Notes: generated from the letters alone by a model not told the origin. A stretch of DNA of 19,187 nucleotides from an uncultured bacterium (GCA_903891365.1 CAITEG010000026.1:1-19187), one strand, 5' to 3'; shown: positions 1 to 6,942, numbered from the stretch's first letter. Translations and numbers: made by a program.

Positions 1-27
1 CCAGATAGGGGCTAAGCCCCTATCTGG
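1..27. repeat. 27-nt palindromic repeat, copy 1
   Basis: Two 13-nt arms (CCAGATAGGGGCT and its exact complement) flank a single central base. A copy differing by one base lies at 6943-6969. It sits just downstream of the dapF stop on the minus strand, so it could act as a transcription terminator hairpin, although no T-tract can be seen because the window ends here. The near-identical second copy in an unrelated intergenic position makes a dispersed REP-like element at least as likely. Confidence 0.7.
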
Positions 28-43
28 AATTTTCAATTTATAT

Positions 44-847
44 TTATATCTTTCCTTCAAATACAAATGTAGCGGGGCCACGGAGAATTACGTGGTCTTG
101 TTCATTTTTAGACAAGTAAAGCTTCCCACCTGGGAACTCCAATGTTATTTCTTTATTACATAGGTCTTGCCTATGTACATAGGTCTTGCCTATGCAAAGG
201 ATTGAGTAGACGGCACAAGCGCCAGTACCACAAGCAAGAGTCGCTCCGCAACCACGCTCCCAGACTTTGACTTTGTAGTAGTCAGGCATTATTTTCTGTA
301 CAAATTCCACATTTATTTTATTTGGGAAGTTTTCATTATTTTCTATTTTGGGACCTATGGTTTTCAAATCTATTTTCTTTAGATCATCTACTAATGCAAC
401 TACGTGAGGATTTCCCATAGACACAGTATTAAAATCAAAATCTTCAATTTTTAAAATACCAGAAGGGAAGTCAGGACTTTCAAACATCGGTGCTCCCATA
501 TCGACAGAGTAAGTATCGTCATCATTTACTTTTATATTTTTTATTCCGGCACGGGTTTCAAGATTAATTTCATTCAAATCTTTTCCGGTTTCTTTCAAGT
601 AGAACTTTGCTGTACAACGGGCGCCATTACCACACATCTCTGCTAAGCTACCATCGGAATTGTAGTAATTCATAAAACAATCTGCCTTCGTAGAAGGCTC
701 AAGTAATATTACTCCATCTGCTCCAATACCAAAGTTCCTATCACAATATAGGCTTATATTTTCAGGTGTCAGGAAAATGCTCTTATCTAAATTGTTTATC
801 ATTATAAAGTCGTTCCCAGCCCCATGGTATTTGTAGAAATTAATCAT
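44..847 (-). CDS. dapF: Diaminopimelate epimerase
   Basis: This enzyme converts LL- to meso-diaminopimelate in the cytoplasm, the last DAP step for lysine and for peptidoglycan cross-links. The 267-aa length is typical. The N-terminus carries the family pattern KYHGAGNDF (residues 6-14). The two catalytic cysteines are visible: C72 in MCGNGARC and C206 in ATLACGTGAC, with the ERG glutamate E197 just upstream. The ATG is preceded by a -10 hexamer TATAAT ending 5 nt before it, so the mRNA is probably leaderless. Between the second catalytic loop and the EFPGG motif the protein has roughly seven residues more than usual; this part (about residues 219-231) is encoded by a 19-nt tandem palindromic repeat. 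Gene neighbours to the left are outside the window. The presence of dapF suggests a meso-DAP type cell wall. Confidence 0.96.
   Translation of the reverse strand: MINFYKYHGAGNDFIMINNLDKSIFLTPENISLYCDRNFGIGADGVILLEPSTKADCFMNYYNSDGSLAEMCGNGARCTAKFYLKETGKDLNEINLETRAGIKNIKVNDDDTYSVDMGAPMFESPDFPSGILKIEDFDFNTVSMGNPHVVALVDDLKKIDLKTIGPKIENNENFPNKINVEFVQKIMPDYYKVKVWERGCGATLACGTGACAVYSILCIGKTYVHRQDLCNKEITLEFPGGKLYLSKNEQDHVILRGPATFVFEGKI
158..195. repeat. Tandem 19-nt palindromic repeat inside dapF
   Basis: Two adjacent 19-nt units (158-176 and 177-195) match at 18 of 19 positions. Each contains the inverted repeat CATAGG-TCTTG-CCTATG. Because 19 is not a multiple of three, the two copies are read in different frames of dapF, giving GKTY and then RQDL in the protein. 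The insertion lies in a surface-loop region between the catalytic Cys loop and the C-terminal strand. Confidence 0.85.
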
Positions 848-852
848 AATCT

Positions 853-881
853 ATTATACAATGTTTATAAGTTTTTTAAAA
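853..881 (-). promoter_or_regulatory. dapF promoter
   Basis: On the minus strand TATAAT (853-858) ends 5 nt before the dapF ATG. A weak -35 TTTTAA lies at 876-881 with 17-nt spacing. The expected transcription start is at or next to the start codon. Confidence 0.65.
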
Positions 882-888
882 ACGCTCC

Positions 889-1008
889 ATAAAACTATTC
901 TCGGACTCACCACACAATAAAATTCTGCTGAATTTTTTGCTCGTACTCGGGCCGTCGCCCTCCGTAAGGGTTCGCTCGAGAACAGTTTTATTTCGCTTTT
1001 TTATTTTG
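889..1008. other. Imperfect ~100-nt inverted repeat / candidate structured RNA
   Basis: The outer arms ATAAAACT-A-TTCTCG (889-903) and CGAGAA-C-AGTTTTAT (977-991) pair over 14 of 15 positions. Inside are a 7-bp hairpin AAAATTC-TGCT-GAATTTT (919-936) and two alternative GC-rich hairpins, GGGC/GCCC and CCCT/AGGG, near 949-970. A T-rich run follows (991-1008). The GC-rich core stands out from the AT-rich surroundings. No ORF covers it. It may be a small RNA with terminator, a bidirectional roadblock or a small dispersed repeat; the sequence alone does not decide. Confidence 0.5.
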
Positions 1009-1033
1009 TTTAAATCTCTTTACGCGGTATAAT
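1005..1033 (+). promoter_or_regulatory. rpiB operon promoter
   Basis: TATAAT at 1028-1033 is separated by 17 nt from TTTGTT (1005-1010). Only 7 nt lie between the -10 and the rpiB ATG, so the transcript is probably leaderless. Confidence 0.7.
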
Positions 1034-1040
1034 ATTTTAT

Positions 1041-1490
1041 ATGAAAATATACATCGGAAGTGATCATGCAGGATATGAACTTAAAGAAAAATTGAGGGCT
1101 TACATGCAAACCTTAAACATTGAAGTTATAGATAAGGGGGCTTTTAATTTAGATAATGAAGATGACTATCCTGATTTTATAGTGCCAGTCGCTGAGGCTG
1201 TAATTAAAGATAGTGGATCCTTCGGTATTGTAATAGGTGGAAGTGGCGAAGGCGAACAAATCTCAGCCAACAAAATAGATGGTATAAGAGCTATAGAATT
1301 CTATGGAGGCAATTTAGAAATAGTAAAGCTGGGCAGAGAACACAACGATGCCAATATTCTTTCCCTTGGCGCAAGATTCATCACAGAAGATGAAGCTAAA
1401 AATGCAATACTACTATTCATGAACACACCTTTTACAAATGATGAACGCCACGTGCGAAGAATTAATAAAATAAACGAGGAAGAAAAATAA
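1041..1490 (+). CDS. rpiB: Ribose-5-phosphate isomerase B (RpiB/LacAB family)
   Basis: This enzyme interconverts ribose 5-phosphate and ribulose 5-phosphate in the non-oxidative pentose phosphate pathway. Its 149 aa begin with the family motif IGSDHAGYELK (D8, H9) and include REHNDAN with H101. The usual catalytic cysteine of the CGTGIG loop is absent: the loop reads GGSGEGEQISANK (66-78), which resembles the mycobacterial RpiB type, where a glutamate two positions after the loop glycines acts as base. E72 would be that residue here (inference from family knowledge). It is the first gene of a four-gene unit; its TAA is followed by one T and then the ATG of the next gene, indicating tight translational coupling. 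Confidence 0.93.
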   Translation: MKIYIGSDHAGYELKEKLRAYMQTLNIEVIDKGAFNLDNEDDYPDFIVPVAEAVIKDSGSFGIVIGGSGEGEQISANKIDGIRAIEFYGGNLEIVKLGREHNDANILSLGARFITEDEAKNAILLFMNTPFTNDERHVRRINKINEEEK

Positions 1491-1491
1491 T

Positions 1492-2178
1492 ATGACCGAA
1501 GTTATACCAGCAGTATTAGCTAAAGATTATAATGATTTGCGACAAAAGATTGCAAATGTTGTAAATGTCACCCATGTCGTCCAGATTGATATCTGTGATG
1601 GTAAGTTTGTTGAGTCTAGATCTTGGCCTATGGATAAGAATGATGCTGAAAGCGTTGCCCATATTCTTGATGAACAAGAAGGATTACCATATTGGGAAAA
1701 TTTAGATTTTGAATTTGATTTGATGGTGAAAGATGCTATCAAGCAGTTCGACTTCTTTGTCAGACTCGGAGCAAAGAGAATAATCTTCCATTTAGAAGCA
1801 GAGGATGAAAAAGAATTGAAAGACTTTATCAACTCGATAGATCCTTATACAAGAGAGCATTTAGGCATAGGCATAGCCATAAATACAACAACAGATATCA
1901 AGAGGCTTGAACCTTTTATAAACTCAATAGACTTCGTCCAGTGTATGGGTATAGAGCACATAGGTTTCCAAGGAGAAGGATTTGATGAGAGAGTTTTAGA
2001 GCAGATTAAAAATTTGAAAATAAAATATCCAGACTTAATCATCAGTGTGGATGGCAGTGTAAATGAAGATACAGCGCCACTGCTCGTAAACGCTGGAGCA
2101 GACAGACTCGTAGCCGGTAGTGTCCTAATGCGAAGTTTTGATGTAAAAGAAACAATGAAAGAATTAGAAAGTTTATAA
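1492..2178 (+). CDS. Ribulose-phosphate 3-epimerase-like TIM-barrel protein
   Basis: This 228-aa protein follows the Rpe pattern throughout: IPAVLAKDY at the start, QIDICDGKFV (31-40), FDLMV (75-79), IIFHLEAE (97-104), MGIEHIGFQGEGF (152-164), and VDGSVNEDTA with AGADRLVAGS near the end (phosphate-binding part). Its expected role is ribulose 5-phosphate/xylulose 5-phosphate interconversion, which is exactly what is needed between rpiB and transketolase. Two of the four classical metal ligands are changed: the His before IDIMDG is Q31 and the His of DVHLMV is D76, while D33 and D187 are kept. The segment between the first two motifs is also longer than usual. It may therefore be a divergent active epimerase or a related enzyme on a different sugar phosphate. 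The ATG overlaps the rpiB stop region in TAATATG. Confidence 0.8.
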   Translation: MTEVIPAVLAKDYNDLRQKIANVVNVTHVVQIDICDGKFVESRSWPMDKNDAESVAHILDEQEGLPYWENLDFEFDLMVKDAIKQFDFFVRLGAKRIIFHLEAEDEKELKDFINSIDPYTREHLGIGIAINTTTDIKRLEPFINSIDFVQCMGIEHIGFQGEGFDERVLEQIKNLKIKYPDLIISVDGSVNEDTAPLLVNAGADRLVAGSVLMRSFDVKETMKELESL

Positions 2179-2182
2179 AAAT

Positions 2183-3022
2183 ATGGAACATTTAAATCAA
2201 GATAAAATTTTAGAATTGAAAGTTAAAGCCAATGATATTCGCAAGAGTATCATCGAGATGCTTTATCATGCTGGCTCTGGTCACACCGCAGGAGCACTAG
2301 GGATGGCGGACATATTCACTTATTTATATTTTGTAGCTCTTAAACACAAGCCTGAGAATCCATCTTGGGAAGAGAGAGACCGTGTAGTCTTGTCCAATGG
2401 TCACATTTGTCCAGTTCTTTACGCTAGTATGGCCCACTCTGGATACTTTAGAAAAGAAGAACTCAATACTCTTCGCAAGTTTGGAAGTCGTCTTCAAGGA
2501 CATCCTCATCGTGAATATCTTCCTATGCTTGAGACTTCATCAGGCCCCCTCGGAGAAGGACTCTCTCAAGCTGTCGGTATGACTATAGCTTCTCGTATGG
2601 ATAAAGGTCTTGATAAGAAGATATACTGCTTCATGGGTGACGGAGAACTAGACGAAGGTCAAAACTGGGAAGCTATAATGCTCGCAGGAAAAGAGAAATT
2701 AAATAATTTGATAGTCATAGTAGATAGAAATAATATTCAGATAGATGGTATCACTGAGATAGTGATGCCTCTTGGAAAAGTTTTAGACAAGTTCAAAGAA
2801 TTTGGATGGAATGGTGAAGAGATAGATGGGAATAATTTTGAAAAGATCAATCACGCTTTTTATAATGCTAGAAATAATAAAGAGAGGCCTTATGCAATAG
2901 TAGCAAAAACTATCCCAAGCAAAGGAGTGAAGGAATGGGAAGGCAACTACAAGTGGCATGGTAAAGCTCCAAATAAAGGAGAGATGGAAATGGCGATTAA
3001 AGAATTAGATGCAAATAAATAA
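2183..3022 (+). CDS. tktA: Transketolase, N-terminal (TPP-binding) subunit
   Basis: This is one half of a split transketolase, which transfers two-carbon units between ketose and aldose phosphates. The 279-aa chain holds the pyrophosphate/Mg-binding domain: substrate-binding GSGHTAGALG (31-40) and the thiamine pyrophosphate motif GDGELDEGQNW followed some 20 residues on by DRNN. It ends after the TPP domain, and the pyrimidine and C-terminal domains are in the next gene. Only 4 nt separate it from the upstream epimerase gene and 2 nt from its partner, consistent with co-translation and assembly of a heteromeric enzyme. Split transketolases are common in archaea, thermophiles and CPR bacteria, so this is not a frameshift: a clear stop and a new start are present. 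Confidence 0.93.
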   Translation: MEHLNQDKILELKVKANDIRKSIIEMLYHAGSGHTAGALGMADIFTYLYFVALKHKPENPSWEERDRVVLSNGHICPVLYASMAHSGYFRKEELNTLRKFGSRLQGHPHREYLPMLETSSGPLGEGLSQAVGMTIASRMDKGLDKKIYCFMGDGELDEGQNWEAIMLAGKEKLNNLIVIVDRNNIQIDGITEIVMPLGKVLDKFKEFGWNGEEIDGNNFEKINHAFYNARNNKERPYAIVAKTIPSKGVKEWEGNYKWHGKAPNKGEMEMAIKELDANK

Positions 3023-3024
3023 TT

Positions 3025-4011
3025 ATGCTTAATCAAAATTTAAAATTAAATACAAAGATTTTCAATGGAGACGTAGAGAAGAAGTCTACTCGTGAAGGCT
3101 TCGGCGAAGGATTGCTAGAAGCAGGTATCAACGATGAGAAAGTCGTCGGTCTTTGCGCTGACTTACTCGAGTCAGTAAAGATGAATATCTTTCAAGAGAA
3201 ATTCCCCAATCGTTTTATAGAAGTCGGTATCGCTGAGCAGAATATAGTAAGCGTCGCTAGTGGTATGTCGGCTATGGGTAAAGTTCCTTTTGTTGCTTCT
3301 TATGCAATTTTTAATCCAGGTAGAAACTGGGAACAAATCCGTACGACCATCTGCTACAACAATCAAAATGTAAAAATCATCGGCTCACATGCAGGCCTCT
3401 CTGTCGGTCCTGATGGAGGAAGTCACCAAATGCTCGAAGACATAGCTCTCACACGCGTTCTTCCAAACATGGTAGTTATATCTCCTTGTGATACACTCGA
3501 AGCCAAGAAGGCCACCATAGCTCTCGCTAAGACCAAGAATCCTACATACTTAAGAGTCGCCCGCAACGATACACCAGTGATCACAACAATAGAAACTCCT
3601 TTTGAAATAGGTAAAGCACAGATAATATATCAGCCTGAAAATGGTCTTGCTAAAGTAGGTATCATCGCTACTGGACCCATATTATACAATGCTCTTATGG
3701 CAGCGAAGGAATTAGAAAAAGAGGGCATAAAGATAAAAGTTATGAATCTCTCAACGATAAAGCCACTAGATAAAGAAGCTATCGTGACACTTGCAAAAGA
3801 AACTAAAAATATCGTCACTATTGAAGACCACCAAGTGATAGGAGGCATGGGCTCGGCTGTAGCAGAGTGCCTAAGTGAATTCTATCCGACGAAGATTAAT
3901 TTCATCGGAGTTAAAGATTCTTTTGGCCAGTCAGGAACTCCTGAAGAACTTATGAAATATTATGGTCTTGATACAGAAAGTATTATAGAAACAATAAGAA
4001 AAAGTATCTAA
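3025..4011 (+). CDS. tktB: Transketolase, C-terminal subunit
   Basis: This is the second half of the split transketolase (328 aa), holding the pyrimidine-binding and C-terminal domains. The conserved EVGIAEQN motif with the glutamate that activates thiamine is present near residues 71-78, followed by GMSAMGKVPF and SHAGLSVGPDGGSHQ. The C-terminal domain includes EDHQVIGGMGSAV, and near the C-terminus the motif GVKDSFGQSG. It starts 2 nt after the N-terminal subunit stop (TAATTATG) with no Shine-Dalgarno, suggesting re-initiation. It is the last gene of the unit; a strong bidirectional terminator follows. Confidence 0.93.
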   Translation: MLNQNLKLNTKIFNGDVEKKSTREGFGEGLLEAGINDEKVVGLCADLLESVKMNIFQEKFPNRFIEVGIAEQNIVSVASGMSAMGKVPFVASYAIFNPGRNWEQIRTTICYNNQNVKIIGSHAGLSVGPDGGSHQMLEDIALTRVLPNMVVISPCDTLEAKKATIALAKTKNPTYLRVARNDTPVITTIETPFEIGKAQIIYQPENGLAKVGIIATGPILYNALMAAKELEKEGIKIKVMNLSTIKPLDKEAIVTLAKETKNIVTIEDHQVIGGMGSAVAECLSEFYPTKINFIGVKDSFGQSGTPEELMKYYGLDTESIIETIRKSI

Positions 4012-4016
4012 TAAAA

Positions 4017-4045
4017 AATAAAGCTGGAATAATTCCAGCTTTATT
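4017..4045. terminator. Bidirectional terminator between tktB and the PfkB kinase gene
   Basis: Fourteen-nt arms AATAAAGCTGGAAT and their exact complement flank one A. T-runs follow on the plus strand and A-runs precede on the left, so it can stop transcription from both converging genes. Confidence 0.9.
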
Positions 4046-4051
4046 TTTTAT

Positions 4052-5050
4052 TTAATTTATTTTAGATACTTTATAACCTTCAGATGCATTTGCGAGGTAC
4101 TCTTCAAGCTTTTCTCTAGAGAGGAGTCCTTTTTGTGCTCCGACTTGTGCTACGACAGACATAGAGTTCACAGGTCCCCAAGAGAATGCTTCCTTCAGAT
4201 CCTTCTCTAGTATTAGAGCTGAAACCATAGCACTAGCGAAGGCATCTCCAGCCCCAGTCGATTCAAAAGCTTCATCACTATAAACAGGTATAAATAAAGC
4301 ATCACTGCCATCGAAAGCATAAGCCCCAGAGAGTCCATCAGTCATAACCACTATCTTTGGACCCAAAGCATGAAGCATTTCCATAAGTTTAACTTTATCA
4401 TCTTCTTCTGTTTCTAAAATTCTTTTAGCTTCGACAATGTTGCAGAAGAGAATCTCTGTCATTTCATACATTTCTTTCAATACCTCCATCCCTAACTTTA
4501 TTTGGAAAGTTCCAGGCTGAAAAGCTAGCTTAGTATCAGGATACTTTTTTAAGTAGGCAACTATCTCTTTATGATAGTCTGCGGAATTTGGAGCGAGAGA
4601 AGAAAGGTAAACCCATTTTGCTTCTGGCACATCAGAAGAGAAAGAGTAAGGGAACTCTGTGTGCTTTACGAGGATAGTTCTCTCACTAGCATACCAAAGA
4701 ACATAATGATAGTTAGAATCCATACCAGGAACAATCTTCATATAGTCGATATTCACACCATCTTTCATTAAAGACTCCAAATTCTGTTTGCCGACGAGGT
4801 CATCTCCAACATAAGATATAAGGGAAGACTTAATACCGAGTTTACTTACTCCGACAGCGACGTTGGGACTATTCCCGACAGCATTACAAACTTCGGCTGA
4901 TTCATAAGGTATCTTGTCCCCAAAACGAAAACAAATTTTACAATGCTCTCCTTGCAGATCACAGCTAGCTTCAGCATCAGTAATTCTTATAAATGGCTCA
5001 GTGGCTATATCTCCTATAGCTAGAAAATCTATTTGTTTGTCTTTTTCCAT
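4052..5050 (-). CDS. PfkB-family carbohydrate kinase
   Basis: This is a cytoplasmic ATP-dependent sugar kinase of the ribokinase/PfkB fold, 332 aa. The C-terminal signature ESTGAGDAFASAM (263-275) contains the catalytic base D269; VVMTDGLSGAYAF (234-246) and the N-terminal NVAVGVSKLG (63-72) fit the family. An unusual N-terminal segment carries C30, C37, C40 and C55 (spacing C-x6-C-x2-C, then C), which is not part of the standard fold and could be metal-binding or redox-active. The substrate cannot be read from sequence; being next to pentose-phosphate enzymes and an aldolase, ribose, a nucleoside or fructose 6-phosphate are all reasonable. The ATG is preceded by an extended -10 (TGT-TAGAAT) ending 8 nt upstream, so it is probably leaderless. 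It is convergent with tktB. Confidence 0.88.
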   Translation of the reverse strand: MEKDKQIDFLAIGDIATEPFIRITDAEASCDLQGEHCKICFRFGDKIPYESAEVCNAVGNSPNVAVGVSKLGIKSSLISYVGDDLVGKQNLESLMKDGVNIDYMKIVPGMDSNYHYVLWYASERTILVKHTEFPYSFSSDVPEAKWVYLSSLAPNSADYHKEIVAYLKKYPDTKLAFQPGTFQIKLGMEVLKEMYEMTEILFCNIVEAKRILETEEDDKVKLMEMLHALGPKIVVMTDGLSGAYAFDGSDALFIPVYSDEAFESTGAGDAFASAMVSALILEKDLKEAFSWGPVNSMSVVAQVGAQKGLLSREKLEEYLANASEGYKVSKIN

Positions 5051-5058
5051 ATGTTTTT

Positions 5059-5067
5059 ATTCTAACA
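5059..5067 (-). promoter_or_regulatory. Extended -10 promoter of the PfkB kinase gene
   Basis: TGT-TAGAAT on the minus strand ends 8 nt from the ATG; no convincing -35 at 17 nt. It is divergent from, and only a few bases away from, the plus-strand promoter at 5073-5081. Confidence 0.55.
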
Positions 5068-5072
5068 TATTA

Positions 5073-5081
5073 TGGTATAAT
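5073..5081 (+). promoter_or_regulatory. Extended -10 promoter before the 25-codon ORF and aldolase gene
   Basis: TGG-TATAAT, a perfect -10 with an upstream TG, ends 6 nt before the ATG of the short ORF at 5088. No -35 is obvious. Confidence 0.6.
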
Positions 5082-5087
5082 TCGCAT

Positions 5088-5165
5088 ATGAATCCCGATA
5101 GAAATTTTACAAAGGGATTGAGAAGATTAAACAAGATATATTTATATAAATTAAGTCGTATATAA
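5088..5165 (+). CDS. Possible 25-aa basic peptide upstream of the aldolase gene
   Basis: A 25-codon ORF starting MNPDRNFTKG and ending LYKLSRI runs from an ATG placed 6 nt after a perfect TATAAT. This is the same promoter-to-start spacing as the recognised genes here. The peptide has eight Lys/Arg and two Asp/Glu residues. It ends 30 nt before the aldolase ATG, which has its own -10-like TATAAAAT in that gap. It may be a real small protein, a leader peptide for the aldolase gene, or a chance ORF on the leader RNA. No family is recognised. Confidence 0.4.
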   Translation: MNPDRNFTKGLRRLNKIYLYKLSRI

Positions 5166-5195
5166 ATAATAAATTATTATAAAATTTCACACGGG

Positions 5196-6065
5196 ATGAA
5201 AACTTTAAGAGAATATATTAAAGAAGCAGGGGAAAAGGGTATAGCTATAGGACACTTCAATGTCTCAAATATTGAGGCTCTACACGGCATTTATAATGCG
5301 GCAAAGAAGTTAGACGTCCCAGTTATTATAGGAGTATCCGAAGGAGAAGAAGAGTTTATCGGCAGAGATGAAGTGGAATCACTTGTGAAGATGCTTCGCG
5401 AACGAGATAGCTATCCTATATTCTTAAACGCTGACCATCACTATAGCTTCGAATCTGTGAAGAAAGCACTCGATGCTGGTTATGACGCAGCTATTATAGA
5501 CTTGGTAAAACTTCCTCTTGAAGAAAATATAAAAATAACTAAACAATGTGTAGAGTATGCTAAAAAATTGGGAGCAAAAGAAGGTAGAGATATCTTGATA
5601 GAAGCTGAGCTCGGATTCATCGGTCAGTCCTCGAAAATTTTAGATGCTCTTCCAGAAGGTGTAAGTGAAGCCACAATGACAAAATCAGAAGATGCTAAAT
5701 ACTTCGTCGAGCAGACAGGCATAAGTCTACTTGCTCCATCAGTTGGTAATGTTCACGGTATGGTAGTAGGTGGTAACCCAAGACTCAATATACAAAGGAT
5801 TAAAGATATAAAGGAAGCCTGCAAAACTCCTCTAGTTCTCCATGGTGGATCAGGAATAGCGGATGTTGACTTTACCGCTGCCATCAAAGAGGGTATAGAT
5901 ATAGTTCACATCAATACTGAAATCCGCGTCGCTTATAAAGAAGCTCTTCAAAAATATCTTGCTGAAAATCCAAAAGAAGTCGCTCCATATAAATTCTTAA
6001 AGGGTGGGGTAGATGCAATAGAAGAAGTCGTCTATAACCGCCTAAAACTCTTCAATAATTTATAA
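5196..6065 (+). CDS. fba: Class II (zinc) fructose-bisphosphate aldolase family protein
   Basis: This 289-aa enzyme would cleave or form fructose 1,6-bisphosphate from dihydroxyacetone phosphate and glyceraldehyde 3-phosphate. It shows the class II pattern: GHFNVSN (19-25), NADHHYS with D80 and zinc ligand H81, the EAELGFIG stretch (136-143), GNVHG with zinc ligand H187, and VLHGGSG with zinc ligand H216, followed by HINTEIR. Members acting on tagatose or other ketose bisphosphates share these motifs, so the exact substrate is inferred. It has its own -10-like TATAAAAT 10 nt before the ATG (5178-5185). A hairpin follows 8 nt after the stop. With the transketolase block and the PfkB kinase it forms a sugar-phosphate neighbourhood. 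Confidence 0.92.
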   Translation: MKTLREYIKEAGEKGIAIGHFNVSNIEALHGIYNAAKKLDVPVIIGVSEGEEEFIGRDEVESLVKMLRERDSYPIFLNADHHYSFESVKKALDAGYDAAIIDLVKLPLEENIKITKQCVEYAKKLGAKEGRDILIEAELGFIGQSSKILDALPEGVSEATMTKSEDAKYFVEQTGISLLAPSVGNVHGMVVGGNPRLNIQRIKDIKEACKTPLVLHGGSGIADVDFTAAIKEGIDIVHINTEIRVAYKEALQKYLAENPKEVAPYKFLKGGVDAIEEVVYNRLKLFNNL

Positions 6066-6072
6066 AATACCC

Positions 6073-6097
6073 CAGACAGGCCTCCAAGGCCTGTCTG
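6073..6097 (+). terminator. Hairpin downstream of fba (REP-like palindrome)
   Basis: Arms CAGACAGGCCT and AGGCCTGTCTG pair perfectly around CCA. No T-run follows, so termination efficiency is uncertain. The outer part resembles the 27-nt palindromes at 1 and 6943 (CCAGAYAGG ... CCTRTCTG). Confidence 0.6.
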
Positions 6098-6112
6098 ATT
6101 AAAGGAATATAT

Positions 6113-6265
6113 ATGGTTATAGACATAGAACTGACTTTGAATAGATGGGGATTTGGAAAGATTAATGAAAATAAATTTCAGTTTCTTTGCTTTCGCTTTT
6201 CAAAATGGCCAATCAAAAATAAGTATTCAATTTCTTTTGAAATTAATTGGAGAAAGAAAGAATAA
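6113..6265 (+). CDS. Hypothetical 50-aa protein
   Basis: An ATG preceded by AAAGGA (SD-like, about 8 nt upstream) opens a 50-codon ORF beginning MVIDIELTLN and ending NWRKKE. It is rich in aromatic and basic residues (several Phe, three Trp, many Lys/Arg). It lies 47 nt after the fba stop and is followed by a clear terminator at 6297-6330, so it may be the last gene of the fba transcript. No family is recognised; a chance ORF remains possible, but the SD-like site and the terminator placement favour a gene. Confidence 0.5.
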   Translation: MVIDIELTLNRWGFGKINENKFQFLCFRFSKWPIKNKYSISFEINWRKKE

Positions 6266-6296
6266 TACTATTTTCTAAAATTAAATTACACATTAT

Positions 6297-6330
6297 AAAA
6301 CCCCTTATATCATTTTGATAAAGGGGTTTT
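6297..6330. terminator. Bidirectional terminator, copy A
   Basis: AAAACCCCTT and AAGGGGTTTT form the stem, extended by TATC/GATA with one bulged A and a 5-nt loop. It serves the plus-strand small ORF and the minus-strand gene ending at 6352. A near-identical terminator is at 6992-7023. Confidence 0.88.
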
Positions 6331-6351
6331 AATATTTTTTGCAAATACTCT

Positions 6352-6855
6352 TTAAAAGCAGATGCGCCAGATTAGGATGGAAAAGGCTATGATTAATAAC
6401 AACCATTCCCAAAATTTACTTTTCTTTTTATGAGTTTCGTCAACAGGTACTTCAGAAACCTTTTCTTTTAGAAAAAAATTTTCTGAATCAGAACTAACCA
6501 CCTTAACATTTTTGAGGAAGTTAACATCATGTGTTATAACAAAATAACTTTTCCCAAAAATGATAGATCCCTCATTTTGGCCGGGAAGAAAATACATCCC
6601 ATGCCGCAAGATACATTCAACCGACTCTTTATTAGTGCCTTCAACAAAGAATTGATTGTAAGCTGATTTAACCTCGGTGGGCTTATCTTTATAACTTGGA
6701 ACTTTAATTTCTTCAAGTGTATTTTCTCTCCAGTCTTTCGAGATAAGTGTGTTCCAGTGCATGTTGTAATAGAGACACATGTTTTCATCCAGGTCTCTGT
6801 GTACATTAGCCAATTCATTTAAGAAAGTGAGCAATTCCATTCGATTCTCTTTCAT
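6352..6855 (-). CDS. Hypothetical protein with a C-terminal membrane anchor
   Basis: This is an unrecognised 167-aa protein. The first ~130 residues are soluble and mixed-charge, with a Lys-rich stretch THKKKSK before a single hydrophobic segment of about 18 residues (WEWLLLIIAFSILIWRICF) at the extreme C-terminus. That layout, with no N-terminal signal, is that of a tail-anchored or single-pass inner-membrane protein with its soluble part in the cytoplasm. The start is either the first Met or the Met at residue 6; the first is used because it lies downstream of a good promoter. It ends in TAA 21 nt before the shared terminator at 6297. No homologous family is recognised. Confidence 0.75.
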   Translation of the reverse strand: MKENRMELLTFLNELANVHRDLDENMCLYYNMHWNTLISKDWRENTLEEIKVPSYKDKPTEVKSAYNQFFVEGTNKESVECILRHGMYFLPGQNEGSIIFGKSYFVITHDVNFLKNVKVVSSDSENFFLKEKVSEVPVDETHKKKSKFWEWLLLIIAFSILIWRICF

Positions 6856-6900
6856 TTTATATATATTAGTTAAACATTTAAAGATCTATTTTATACTGTG

Positions 6901-6928
6901 ATATTAGCACTTTTCACAAGTCTGTCAA
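6901..6928 (-). promoter_or_regulatory. Promoter of the membrane-anchored hypothetical gene
   Basis: On the minus strand TTGACA (6923-6928) and TAATAT (6901-6906) are 16 nt apart. A second possible -10, TATAAA, lies slightly downstream near 6890-6895 with TTGTGA as its -35. The leader would be about 20-40 nt, longer than for most genes here. Confidence 0.6.
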
Positions 6929-6942
6929 AACAACATATCCCT

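Noticed and set aside
3020..3027. Frameshift or sequencing error splitting transketolase
   Set aside because: The break falls exactly between the two domains with a proper stop and new ATG; split transketolase is a known arrangement.
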